Positions 44,068-54,958 of a DNA stretch of 64,000 bases are shown here, piece by piece; the stretch's first letter is position 1; the number at the start of each line of letters is the position of its first letter. A program made the position numbers and the translations under genes. Origin of the DNA: Pleurostoma richardsiae (Eukaryota > Ascomycota > Sordariomycetes > Calosphaeriales > Pleurostomataceae); the NCBI GenBank assembly GCA_030052745.1, contig JANBVO010000013.1, forward strand, positions 558,001 through 622,000. The letters run 5' to 3'. The notes beneath the pieces were generated by a model. The model was not told where the DNA came from, made no database searches, and saw only the letters and a list, made by a program, of their open reading frames with translations.

Positions 44068-45054
44068 CTATAGCGACTTCTCAACCTCCATAACCTCCTT
44101 GATGCCTTCTTCAATTGAGAGAGTTCGAGCCTTCTCGAGGCGCTTAAGCGGCCTCCGGGGGTATCCTCCGTAGCCGAAGTAGCTCTGAATAGCTCCCTTC
44201 GTTCCGGCAATAGCGGCCTTTGTGAGGAACCAGTCGCCCTTAGACAGGATCTTCTGCAGAGCTTCTGCCTCATCCTTCTTTCCCTCGACGTAGAGGCTCC
44301 AGACGCGGGCACAGACCTTGGGCATGACGTTGGCACCACCAGCAATGATACCGCCGCCGCCGCTGACGAGGGTCTGGACGGTGAAGTCGCACATGCCGCC
44401 AAAGGCCATGTAGCCTGAGCCTTCCGAGAACGGGGTCTTCGCGTTGGTAGCCAGTGCCACCCGCGTAAGCTTTCCGGTGTTGCCACATGTGAACTTGGTG
44501 CCAACAATGTTCGAGTGTTGGGCAAGGCGAATGAGAAGATCGGAATCCATATCAATGCCGGACACTGCGCCGGGGTAGTTGTAGAGGATCAGAGGTAAGG
44601 GACTCTCATCCGCAACAGCAGTAAAGTAGCCATAGATGACATCCTCGTCCACCTGGGCACGAAAGTAGCTAGGGGGCAGAAGCAAGACATAATCGCCTCC
44701 GGCCTGCTCGGCCAGCTTACACAGTTCGATGGTCCCTTTGACGCTGCCCTCTGTCGCACCGACGATGATGGGCGTGTCTTTGAAGCCAGCCTCGTCTAGC
44801 GCCTCGCGGGTCGCTCGCGTCACTGCCAGTTTCTCCTCGCGCGTGCAGTGGACCGCCTCGCCGTTAGATCCCATTGTAACAAGGCCGACAAGGCCGTCAC
44901 GCACCAGGCGCTGAGCATGTTTCTTGATGGTGGGAATGTCGAGCTCCTCGGTCTCGGGATCAAAAAACGTCATGGTTGGCGCATAGATACCGCAAGGCAG
45001 CGATCGCCGTGAGGTCGTGTGACCGTTGGCCGCGGCACCGTTGGCAACTGTCAT
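44068..45054 (-). CDS. gaaC: L-threo-3-deoxy-hexulosonate aldolase of D-galacturonate catabolism
   Basis: 328-residue single-exon protein of the DapA/DHDPS-type class I aldolase family. The Schiff-base lysine is Lys187 in IVGTKFTC and the conserved tyrosine is Tyr158 in YNYPG. The N-terminus SRRSLPCGIYAPTMTFFDPETE and the stretch GLVTMGSNGEAVH match the LGA1/GaaC subgroup as I recall it from Trichoderma and Aspergillus. This enzyme splits 2-keto-3-deoxy-L-galactonate into pyruvate and L-glyceraldehyde, the third step of fungal D-galacturonate (pectin) breakdown. The divergent neighbour at 47667 encodes the first enzyme of the same pathway, which strongly supports the subgroup call over a generic DapA label. 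The start at 45054 gives the usual N-terminus; the frame extends upstream but homologues begin here. lga1 is the synonym used in other fungi. Confidence 0.92.
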   Translation of the reverse strand: MTVANGAAANGHTTSRRSLPCGIYAPTMTFFDPETEELDIPTIKKHAQRLVRDGLVGLVTMGSNGEAVHCTREEKLAVTRATREALDEAGFKDTPIIVGATEGSVKGTIELCKLAEQAGGDYVLLLPPSYFRAQVDEDVIYGYFTAVADESPLPLILYNYPGAVSGIDMDSDLLIRLAQHSNIVGTKFTCGNTGKLTRVALATNAKTPFSEGSGYMAFGGMCDFTVQTLVSGGGGIIAGGANVMPKVCARVWSLYVEGKKDEAEALQKILSKGDWFLTKAAIAGTKGAIQSYFGYGGYPRRPLKRLEKARTLSIEEGIKEVMEVEKSL

Positions 45055-46594
45055 GATGAATCTGGTAGATGACGAATAGAAGGGAGACGGACAGAACAAT
45101 CGTCGGGAAAGAGTCCGGGACGATTTAGGTTTTGGCACAGTAGTCAATGGCCTAAGGAGACGGGTAGAGAGAGTAATAGAAGGCGGGAAAGGCACAGGAG
45201 CGCAACGGTAGGAAAGCTTATATATGAAAGGAGAGGCAACTCCGGGGCGAGGAAGCGTGCTTTTCATGACCTAAGAGTCCACAGGGACCAATCGAGGGTG
45301 CCTGTTTGAGTTGGAAATAAGTATCTGACCTGCTGAGCACTTGCTCGCGAAGACATTGGTCCGAGATGGGTACCAAGCGTGTGGCATGGCGGGCTTCTAA
45401 ACAGAGCAAGGGGCGAGTCAAGCTCAAGGAGGCTAAGAACAACGGGTCCCGGGTCTTGGTAGGATCGGAAATAGTCGAGTGACTACACCACTGACTAAAA
45501 GACCCGATAGCATCGGAGGGGACCCCGAGCTGCGTGACGGTACTGCGGCAACCGGGACAGTCGGTGCCTGTCCATCCATATCAAAGTAATATATAGAAGA
45601 TTGAAAACAGGATCAAAAACGACGACTTGGGAAGGAGGCCTAATTCCATGCATGAGGCCAACCTATCGTAGGATGTGCACCTCCCCAGACCAGGAGGCAG
45701 ACCGGCAAGTGCAGTCTCGACGGCTTCAACTAGGAAGTGACAAGGCTCTTGGTTGCAGCGCCGGTCCGGTTCAGGAGACAAGGGTGTCAACAAACCCGAT
45801 CCGTGTGGATAGATCTCTACGGCGCTGTCCGGGTTTCGCCGCCTGTGCTGGGTGAAGCCAGTGCTGGCAAAGGCTGTACCGGGATTTGGACACCACGGCC
45901 GGCTCTTTGAGCTCGGTCATGTTGGCCCCGGGTGATCTGCAGCAGGTCGAATCGGGCAGCCTCTCGCTCACCGGTGTAAGTGTCGGGCGTGTCCCGCCGG
46001 CAGACGGACTGGTGTGTGGCACACACCTGCAAGTCGGCCAGGCCAGGCCAGGCTGTGTCGACGCTTGAAGCTTCGATTGCATGGACGTCTTGGCGCTCCG
46101 AATGTGACATTGCCTGAGAAACAGTAAGAATATCCATGACCAATGTCTCGCTCTGGTATTGCCACGGACGGACGGGGCTAGGACCTCCTTCACTGCGTGG
46201 ACTCAGCAGCACGTCGTTCATGGAGGATGTGGAGTTGAAGTCTTTCCCGGCGGCAGAAAGGCGGGGGAGGAGACCGAGAAAACAAGGCGGTGGGGGCAAT
46301 TGAACCGGGAAATTCTACACGATGAGGGTGGAAGTGACATCGATCTAACACGGCACACGTACCTTGTACATATTTGAGACGAAAACTTCGCCTCACAAAG
46401 CCGTACATTAGCTCTCTGTTCTTCCTTTTGCGCTCATACCCGAAAATAACCTTGTCCCATGGTCTCTTCAAGATCCAGACAGCTCCTCTACGCACCGTAT
46501 TTTGGATGGGATCGAAGTTCTGGTCCCTGTTCAGAGGTACAGGTACAGTACTTCGACCTGGAAAGCGTCCTGTCAAGTGGACGGAAGATTTCAA

Positions 46595-46606
46595 TTCCAC
46601 CAATGA
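46595..46606 (-). promoter_or_regulatory. Galacturonate-responsive element (GaaR-type site)
   Basis: The minus strand reads TCATTGGTGGAA, an exact match to the published consensus TYATTGGTGGAA. The + strand contains the CCNCCAA core as CCACCAA. It is about 1.54 kb from the gaaC start and 1.06 kb from the gaaA start. The consensus was described for galacturonate-induced genes in Aspergillus, where the activator is GaaR. Binding here is predicted, not shown. Confidence 0.75.
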
Positions 46607-46883
46607 TACTCTTGCTTTGAGCTGAGGTACAAGTACCTGCTTGATGACACCTTCACGTACTCGTGTCCTGCGCTGCTAATGGCAATATTGGATACATTTA
46701 CCCTATTAGCCCCTCTAAGAAGACAGTAGTCCTCATAATCGTCTTCTGTATCTGGAGGGCGTCCTCTACATTCTTCAACTTGGATCAGCTAGAAGTGACG
46801 AAAGAAGAAGATACTGACGGTACTTGAGGATTGCGCAAGGATGTGTACCCTGTGCCTCTCGTTTCCGGCTGCCTCGAAGTAAC

Positions 46884-46922
46884 GCGGGGCAGTTCTTTGG
46901 TGAGAGAGACGTGGGGGCGGGG
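46884..46922 (+). promoter_or_regulatory. Two CreA-type sites (GCGGGG)
   Basis: GCGGGG occurs at 46884-46889 and 46917-46922, between the galacturonate element and gaaA. SYGGRG is the core bound by the carbon catabolite repressor CreA. The motif is short and common in GC-rich DNA, so this is suggestive only. Confidence 0.4.
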
Positions 46923-47666
46923 CAGGTCCTGAATGTTCCCTTCCGTCGGGAAAAGATCATAGACACCCGTCAGTCACTCATCGAACAATCTGAACAGATA
47001 GCGAGGAATGTCCGGGCAGGACGCTGCTACGTCAGAACTTTAATACGCGCTGTCCTCGATCAGGAGATCAGGCTCGCCTTATTCATTGTTCTTCTCGGGT
47101 TAACTTAACCGGTAGTCTGATGGTTACTGAATGACGAAGGTCTATCGGAGGCCCTGCTCCACGACGAGAGACACCAATCCAGGTAGGTGGGTGGATATCA
47201 AAGCTCTTCTGTAATGATGCAGACTAACAGAGCAAGGTAATTTGTGTACCGCAAGTATCGTGTGTCCGTGTACGGTACCTGTACCTCTCTACCTTCATCG
47301 TCGAACACAGCTGTCAGGAATTGGGCTAAACTCGTCTACATTTCTTGCTCCAATTGTCTCTCTCCTCCTTAGTCCTCGCTCTCAACCTGCCCCAGTTATC
47401 CCTAGAACAGTCGCCGAGGCCAAAGGAAAACGGAGAATTACCAGGAGCTCCCTTCTGTCCAGAGCTTGCTTGACTGCTTCTTAAGCTCAGAAACACCACC
47501 TGGGCCTTCGAATAGAAGAATCTTTCGTGTTATTGTTGCTATTCAGCTTCTTCTCAAACCTCGCTCGTCTTCTGTCCCTCTCACGCAACTCCAAGGTCAC
47601 ACAAAGCAGCTGTTTCTGTAACAACAACCACAAGCACAGCGCAATTTGATAATCTCTCCAGCGACA

Positions 47667-49034
47667 ATGGAGCCCCTTAACGTCTTGATGGTGAGCTGCC
47701 CTGCTGTCGGCAGCTCTCTCGAGCTTTGTCATATCTAATTGTTCGACATAGGTCGGTGCTGGAGAGTACACCACCGGCTTCGTCGGTGGCGGGGCCTCAG
47801 GATCGGACAAGAAAGTCGGAGTCGTCGGCTTGTCAATGTTTGATCTCCGTCGAAGAGGGAAGGTCGGGAAGCTGGGCATGGTCGGCGTCAGCGGAAAGAA
47901 GTTCCCTGCCATTCGTACGTCTTCGAGTTGGAGTTCAGAGAGTTGTCCCGTACTGACGAGATGTCGCCAGGTGAGCATCTTTATAAGAATATCCAGCAAG
48001 TGTACAACAACCTCGACACCTCGTTCGACTCTTACCCTGCCAACGATGTCACGGACCCAGAGGCGTACAAGGCCGCAATCGATGCTCTCAAGCCCGGCGA
48101 TGCTATCACCATTTTCACCCCCGATACCACCCACTACCCCATCGCCCTGTACGCCATTGAGAAGGGCGTTCACGTCATGATCACGAAGCCGGCCGTGAAG
48201 TTGCTGGAGCACCACCTGAAGCTCATCGAAGCGGCCAAGAAGCACAATGTCTATGTCTACATCGAGCACCACAAGAGATACGACCCCGCCTACTCAGACG
48301 CCAGGTTCCGGGCCCAAAAACTGGGAGACTTCAACTACTTCTACAGCTACATGTCGCAACCCAAATCCCAGCTAGAGACTTTTAAGGCGTGGGCAGGCGT
48401 GGACTCCGACATCTCCTACTATCTCAACAGCCACCACATCGATATCTGCGACTCCATGGTATCCCCGTTGGGATACGTCCCTGTTAAGGTCTCAGCCTCG
48501 GCGTCTAAGGGCATAGCAACAAGCCTCGGCTGCAACGAGGCGACTGAAGACACCATATCTCTGCTCGTTCACTGGGAGAAGAAAGACGAGCCTGGGAAGC
48601 ACGCCACGGGTGTGTATACTGCCTCCTGGACGGCGCCTCAGCGGGCCGGCGTACACTCGAACCAGTACTTCCACTACCTGGCTCGGGAAGGCGAGATCCG
48701 CATCGACCAGGCGAAGCGCGGCTACGACGTCGCCGACGACTCCGCCGGCCAGCTCATGTGGTACAATCCATTCTATATGCGGTACGCGCCCGACGAGGAC
48801 GGTAACTTCAACGGACAGACCGGCTATGGTTACATCTCGATGGAGAAGTTCGTGGACGGGTGCCGCGCCGTCAACGTCGGGATGCTCAAGCCGGAGGATC
48901 TGGACAAGAAGGGGTTGCCGACGCTGGCGAATACAATTGCCACGACGGCGATCCTAGAGGCGGGTCGGAGAAGCATAGACGAGAACCGAGAGGTTAAGAT
49001 CGAGGCTAAGGACGGGGTCTGGAAGCTGATCTAA
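47667..49034 (+). CDS. gaaA: D-galacturonate reductase, GaaA/Gar2 type (Gfo/Idh/MocA family)
   Basis: Predicted 416 residues in three exons: 47667-47690 (eight codons), 47752-47914 and 47971-49034. The introns are 61 and 56 nt. The joins give [32 protein letters not shown], a Rossmann NAD(P)H-binding start, and FPAIREHLYKNI. The family's catalytic lysine is Lys135 in [10 protein letters not shown]. The stretches [30 protein letters not shown] and [22 protein letters not shown] agree with the GaaA/Gar2 subgroup rather than other Gfo/Idh/MocA members. The enzyme reduces D-galacturonate to L-galactonate, the first step of fungal pectin-sugar catabolism. It is transcribed divergently from gaaC, as reported in Aspergillus. 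The missing middle step (L-galactonate dehydratase, gaaB/lgd1) is not in this window. Confidence 0.93.
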
Positions 49035-50223
49035 TGCTGCCTACACTATATCTGTAAGAAAAGGGATCCCTTGGTTAGCAATATGCATACATGGATGCGA
49101 CTCTTGGCACGTCTTCTCAATTACTGGGCAGATCCTGGGAACATTACCTTCCTGAGCTAACGATTTGGCAATCATGTGAAATCTTTGAAGGAAAACAGGA
49201 GCCGGAGGCATTCTCACCCACATAATTATTATGGCACATGTCGTCAGCACGATCGAACTTGGCGCAGCTGCGACCTGTTGGGCTTACTGACACTGACTTA
49301 GAAGGGCATATTCTTGACGTTCCCCTACAATCCTTCCTGACAGTGTCACGTTGACTTGCCTTGCAGCCATGAGGCCGCCTCATCTACCAAGAGCTCGAGG
49401 CGGGTATCTCGCTTTGTGGTACCCCGTCGCGGGCTCGCAGGACCTAGGACACTGGGACCAAGAATCCATGACCTTCTTGAGCAGCTCCTCATCGGAGCTG
49501 CACATGATTCCTTTCGGCTCTACTGACCGTGATTTTTTCTCCGATAGGAAATCACATCAAAGGCAGCTCACGTCTAGGATGATCGTGGCAGACAACACTC
49601 GCAAGACAACGACGCAGCGGACTTCAATTCAGTGACTGTCTTCGCTTCCACCCTTTTAAGGCTATCGAATGAGCGAAACGGTTTCTCCATCGCCAGCCTC
49701 CTGCACAGCGCTTTCTCCACCACATAGCCTTTGAGAAGTCATCATGGCACCGGTGGCCACCCTTTTACGCCGGCATCGAAGAGGATCGGCAGCACTACTG
49801 AAGTTCTTTCCCCCCAAAGGGCTTAGCCATACGGTGGATGGCTTGAAGTTGCTGACACTCCCGAGAGAATGGAGGCTTGGAAGGAGATAGGCGTCAGGAA
49901 GACCGGATGTGAGATTTTAGGTGTTGGTCCGTATCAGGGCATGGGCGACTAGCACATAGGTCTGTATCTTACTCGGTGTGTTCACCGGGCAGTTCGGGAC
50001 ATAGCTTATTGCCTTGCCGCCGTGGGTTTGGTATCTTCCCTATACGAGGGAAGGAGACTCCTTATATGAATGAGAGCCTTGCTGTGAAGCTGGCAGGGGG
50101 GCATCCTCATTGCTTCGTTTAGCCTTCTCCCATCACGTACATTTTATAGCCAGGAAATAGGTTGATTGTGCTTGCTTCAGAAAACCGGACCACATAACTT
50201 TTGACTTCGCCTCTGAGACAACA
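49035..50223. other. Intergenic region between gaaA and the GT8 gene
   Basis: 1.2 kb containing the gaaA 3' flank and the promoter of the GT8 gene. Short frames (for example 49351-49635) have no protein-like features. No repeat was recognised. Confidence 0.65.
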
Positions 50224-51291
50224 ATGGGGAGCGTTGAGGAAGTCTCCGACAAGCCAGTCGCATACTGCACTGTAAGCTCGCCCTCAATCATCTGCAGATG
50301 AGACTATATTTTCCCCCTGAAGCTACACGACCTGACCAACAAGCCAGCTCTTGACGAACGACGACTATGTCGACGGTATGTCGCCCTCAGGAAAGAACAC
50401 TAGATCCACCACCTTGTCCTAACAGCATATGCCGATGGCACAGGCGCCTTAACTCTTGCCCAGTCCCTCCGGAGCACCAACACTCCCCACCCGCTCGCCG
50501 TCCTCTACACTCCCACCACCGTCTCCCCGGCCTCCCTCGCCCGCCTCCGCCACCTCTTCGACGAGCTCATCCCCGTCGACCCCATCCACGGCGCCTCCCC
50601 CGCTAACCTCACCCTCATCGGCCGGCCCGACCTGCACGCCACCCTGACTAAGATGCAGCTGTGGTCGCTCGGGGGCCGGTTCTCGCGCGTGCTGTACCTC
50701 GACGCCGACACCCTCGCCCTCGCGAGCCTGGACCACCTCCTACTCGCGCGCGGCGTGCTGGTGAGCGGGGGCGGGGGCGGCATCTTCGCGGCGGCGCCGG
50801 AACTGGGCTTCCCAGACTGCTTCAACGCCGGCGTGATGCTGCTCGCCCCCGAAGAGGGGACGTACCGCGCGCTGAGGGCGTTCGCAGCGACGCATGAGTC
50901 GTTCGACGGCGGGGACCAGGGACTGCTGAACGAATACTTTGGTGACGGGACGAGGGGTCATCCAGCGGGGAAGGTGCTGCCTCTTCCGGGCGGAGGGGTT
51001 GAAGATGGTGATCAGGCGGACGAGAATAGGGGGAAGGGTAGCGGGGGGAAGAACTGGTTTCGGTTGAGCTATACGTACAACATTGAGATGCACAAGGTGT
51101 TCCGCATGTACATCCCCGCGGTCCTGCGGTACCGAGAGGAGCACAAGGTCCTGCATTTTATTGGCAAGGAGAAGCCGTGGCACTTCCTGGACGGCGAGAT
51201 CGAGGTGCCGGAGGGCGCGAGCCCCTATTTCAAGTTCTACGTCGACATGGTTGGGAAGTGGTGGGATGTCCGGCGCTCGGTGCAGATATGA
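50224..51291 (+). CDS. Family GT8 (glycogenin-like) glycosyltransferase
   Basis: Predicted 313 residues in three exons: 50224-50271, 50348-50375 and 50426-51291. Exon 2 is only 28 nt. Joining gives PVAYCTLLTNDDYVDAYADGTGALTLAQSLR, the usual GT8 N-terminal fold with two extra turns compared with glycogenin. The metal-binding DxD motif is Asp118-Ala-Asp120 in RVLYLDADTLAL. FNAGVMLLAPEEGTYRAL and GDQGLLNEYF are the other conserved GT8 blocks, and HFIGKEKPWH lies near the C-terminus. Such enzymes transfer a sugar from a UDP-sugar donor with retention of configuration. No signal peptide or membrane helix is visible, so it is probably cytosolic. It lacks the long C-terminal tail of true glycogenins, so acceptor and biological role are open. 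The 3' end converges closely (198 bp) on acetoacetyl-CoA synthetase. Confidence 0.85.
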
Positions 51292-51489
51292 GGATGCTGG
51301 CTGGTCTCTTGCGTGGGAGCCACTGGCGATACGAATCCCCAAAAGATCTGGAGGCATGTTTGAACCGAGGTCATGTGGGAAAAAGACGTACGGTGCACCG
51401 TCACATTCTTAAAGGGTAACTGTTCAAAAGACCAAAGCACACTTTATAGACTCCCGTAGTGTAGAGGTGGAACAACTCCTGAGTCTATA

Positions 51490-53866
51490 TCACAGCTTCT
51501 CCTTGGGATCAACCAATTCCTCAACCCGTGCGAATTGGTAGTAGTAGTCCAGGCTCCCGGGGTTGGCCAGCGTCCCGCTAGGCTTGATTATCTTCCCCGA
51601 CACAATCTGCTTCACAGGCAACTCAACCTTCTTCAAGTTGACCGTTGTCTGAAGGGAAGACCGAGATTAGCCAAGCTCCTGCACAATCACACTCTCGCTA
51701 GTACACAAAGAGGAGGATCTAAATGAGAGACTTCAGGGAGCTTACCGGTATCTCAGGTGTCTCAAAGACGTATCTCGGCACGTGCCGCGGCGACAAGTCC
51801 TTCCTGATCGCCTCGTTCACTTCGTTCGCTAGCCGCGTGTCGAACTTGCACCCTGGCTTCATAAGCAGGAACAGAAGTACCCGTTCGTCCTCGTCCTGCG
51901 GCCGTCTTTGTCCCACGCACAAGGAGTCTTGCACCTTGTCGACAAAGTGCCGCTCAACAACTGAGTAGATCTCTGCGGACCCGAATCGCACTCCCGACGG
52001 GTTTAGCACGCCGTCCGCGCGCCCTAAGAAGGCGACGTTGAGAGTAACTGGATGGATCGAGCAGAAGTCGCCCTGTGCCCAGGCGTGCTCGAACCGGTTG
52101 AAGTAGGCGGCGTGATACCGAGAGCCCGGGGCAGCCGCGGGCTGGGTGTCACCCCAGAAGAAGCAGGGGACATTGGGAAAAGGGCCGATGGCGACGAGCT
52201 CGCCAGGCGTGCCGTGGGGAACTTCCCGGCCGGGTCCATCCGGGAGGCTCGAGTCGTATATGCGTACGTCGACGCCAATGGACGGCCCTTGCGTTCCTCC
52301 GACATAGACTGGCGTCAGGGGGTTCATGAGGCCGAAGCAGCCAGCCTTGAGTTGGATTAGCATTTCATCATCTCGCTCTCATCCTGAACAAGACCAATCG
52401 GCACTCACAATGTCTGTCCCTCCAGAAATGTTCGAGAGGTGGACGTGAGGTGGGAATCCATTGTCATAGAACCACTCAAAGAGCTGATCCGATAGCACCA
52501 TCCCCGTGGACGTTACGATCCTCAGGCTGGACAAGTCCGCCATCTCCCGCGGCGACAGCCCCCGCTTCGCGAGCTCCAGCATCCACCGTGGGCTCGTGCC
52601 GAACTTGGTCACCTTTTGCTCGCCTAGGATCCGCACTAGGACGCCCACGTCGGGCTGAAACGGCGACCCGTCGTACATGACGGCCCTGCTGCCGAATAAG
52701 AGCTGCCCGGCGCTGGCCACGTACATGATCCAACCCGTGGTCGTGTACTGCAGGCCCACAGTGTCGGGCCCCTGCTCCTCGTGCAGGCGGCCCTCCTTGA
52801 AGTAGTTGAGCATCAGCCCGCCGGCGGAATGCACGATGGCCTTGGGGGTACCTGTCGTGCCGGAGGAGTAGCAGATAAGGAGGGGTTCGTTGAATCCGAC
52901 GAGGACGAACGGCGGCGGCGGACGTGACGCGGCTCTGCCGAGGAAGGAAGCCATGGTTTCCGCCTTCGGGACTTTGGAGACGTCCTTGGCCTCGGAGAAG
53001 CGTGGGATCGCGACAACGCCGGTGAACTCGCTGCAGCCTTTCAAACCGTCCACGATCTCGGCCATCTTCTCGCGCAGGTCCACGACCTTGCCGTTGTAGA
53101 GGGCTGCATCGTCCATAAAGAGAATCTGAACACCGTGAGACAGTACATTGGTTAGATCTTAGCTCATGTGCTCACCTTAGGATTGACTTGCACCGTCCGC
53201 TGCAAGATACCCTTGACGCCCATGTCCGTCGAGCTGCTGGTGAAGATGGCGCCAAGCCAGGACGCGGCCAGCCAGACGAGCAGTGTGTCGATGCTGTTCG
53301 CCCCGACGACGACCACCCGGTCGCCCTTCATCACGCCCTTCGCATGCATTGCCGCTGCCAGTCTGCCCGCGCGTCTCCTCAGCTCACCGTAGGTGATCTC
53401 GCGCGTCTCGCTCGCGCCCTCACGGATCTCCGTGATGGCAACCTTGTCGTCCTCCTTACCGGTGGTGCCGCAGTACGTAATATCATCACTGTGGTTCCGA
53501 GAGTAAAGCATGTTCTCGGCGAAGCTGAGGGAAACGCCCTCGAACCACCGTGGCACTGCATCGATGGGCTTGGTCTCGTCCACGACGAGGGTGCATGAGC
53601 CAGAGTGGATGAGTCCAGAGAAGTCGAACAGCTGGCCCCAGAACTGAGAGCGCTTAGTGATAGAATATCGGTGCAAGTCCCAGAAGGTCTACGTCGCTGT
53701 TAGCTCAAAAGAAGCTCAGTACCTGAGATGTGATACAAGAAGATGGCAGCCTGACCTTGAGAGATAGTCCGTGCTGTTTGTTGATCTGCTCTATGAACTT
53801 CCACATCAACGTGCTTTTGGGGTCGGGATGCTCCCACAGCTTCCTGGGTACAGCATGGCTCTCCAT
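51490..53866 (-). CDS. Acetoacetyl-CoA synthetase
   Basis: Predicted 699 residues in five exons on the minus strand: 53756-53866, 53176-53688, 52409-53125, 51746-52345 and 51490-51648. All four introns are phase 0 and short (about 50-97 nt) with plausible branch points. The N-terminus PRKLWEHPDPKSTLMWKFIEQIN matches acetoacetyl-CoA synthetases. The ATP/AMP-binding motif YSSGTTGTPKA is at residues 294-304. SNISGGTDIAGCFGLMNP bridges exons 3 and 4, and the probable catalytic lysine is Lys666 in SGKIIKPSG. The enzyme activates acetoacetate to acetoacetyl-CoA with ATP, feeding ketone carbon or leucine-breakdown products to sterol and lipid synthesis; it is expected to be cytosolic. The start at 53866 is the first in-frame ATG; the frame continues upstream without one. 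Divergent from CDC16. Confidence 0.9.
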
Positions 53867-54958
53867 CTCTGGCGAGCTGGCGGCACTCAAGGCCCTGGAT
53901 TGATGTGGGACACGTCGGAGTAGGGCAGCTGGGCTTCCCCGCCTATTCCCCAGATTCCCCGGCTGCTACTCCGCGCTTCTTAAGTACGTCCGCCGATCGA
54001 CTTCTCCGCTTGTGCCTCTCCCGCTACAGCTGCCGCCTACCGAATCTACCGAGGCAGATGTCCTCGCCCCACTAGTGGAGAGAGGAGAGAGGCTTCACGA
54101 CGGCACCCAACAAATATGCGAGGAAGGAAGAAGAAGGATGTGCATGAAGGGCGAGTGGGGGTTCCATCTTGTGGCGGCCGATCACGGACTGTGATTATGC
54201 AGCCACACGTAGAGCTGTTGGTCTGCCTGTTCCAGAGCTATCGGAGAGATTGCAGTTCGGACGCCACGTTGAGGATGCCGTCTCGTTGTGTGAGAGTATC
54301 TTGTCGGGACAATTTCGGGGAGCGACATGGCTGGAGGTGAGACAGTCCGGAGCGGTGTAGCCTTCAGTCGGGTGTGTAACGCACATTTTTACACGGTATG
54401 GATACATGCTAGGGAAGAGAGAATATGAAGTTGAGGCGATGCCCAACAACTCTCCGTCCAGAAGTTAAAATAGATACCTACCTTACCGCTCCATCCCACT
54501 TCAACCGGGAAAGGAGACGGGATGTCAAGCATCTCGGCCCCGCCTGGCCCACTCGGCCCGATCCTTCGGAGTGATACCTCACGGCACCTGCAACTGTAAT
54601 CTCTGCTGGAGCAGATGCCATGAAAACCGAAAGCCATTAAAATTGACAGATGAGTGATCAATTGTGGCTTCGAAAGTTGAGCAGCTGGATGGTGTGTCAG
54701 TGGACAGAAGCATATAGGTAGGTAGTTTTGGTGGCGTGCGGAGACTGACTGATAACGATAAGGACCACTGTAAATCGACTGGCTGTGGGGTATTTTCTTC
54801 ACTTTGTCGGTGCCAGCGCGTCGCGTCTCCGACAGAAGAAGCATCGCTGCATCACATTCAAGAGTCCGGCTGGGCCACTAAGCAACAACGAAGCGGGCGC
54901 AACCGGACAGTTCTGCTTTTTATATGTTCCAGACGAACACCCTCAATGACTACCCGCC
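53867..54958. promoter_or_regulatory. Divergent promoter between acetoacetyl-CoA synthetase and CDC16
   Basis: 1.1 kb between start codons on opposite strands. Short open frames here have no coding character. No distinctive motif was identified. Confidence 0.55.

Larger units (their letters stand above)
45055..47666. promoter_or_regulatory. Shared bidirectional promoter of gaaC and gaaA
   Basis: 2.6 kb between the two start codons. It contains an exact galacturonate-responsive element match (46595-46606) and CreA-type SYGGRG sites (CCGGGG at 45242-45247, GCGGGG at 46884-46889 and 46917-46922). No gene is supported inside; frames of up to 160 codons have no domain character. Co-regulation of the two genes from this region is inferred from the known head-to-head arrangement in Aspergillus. 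Confidence 0.75.
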
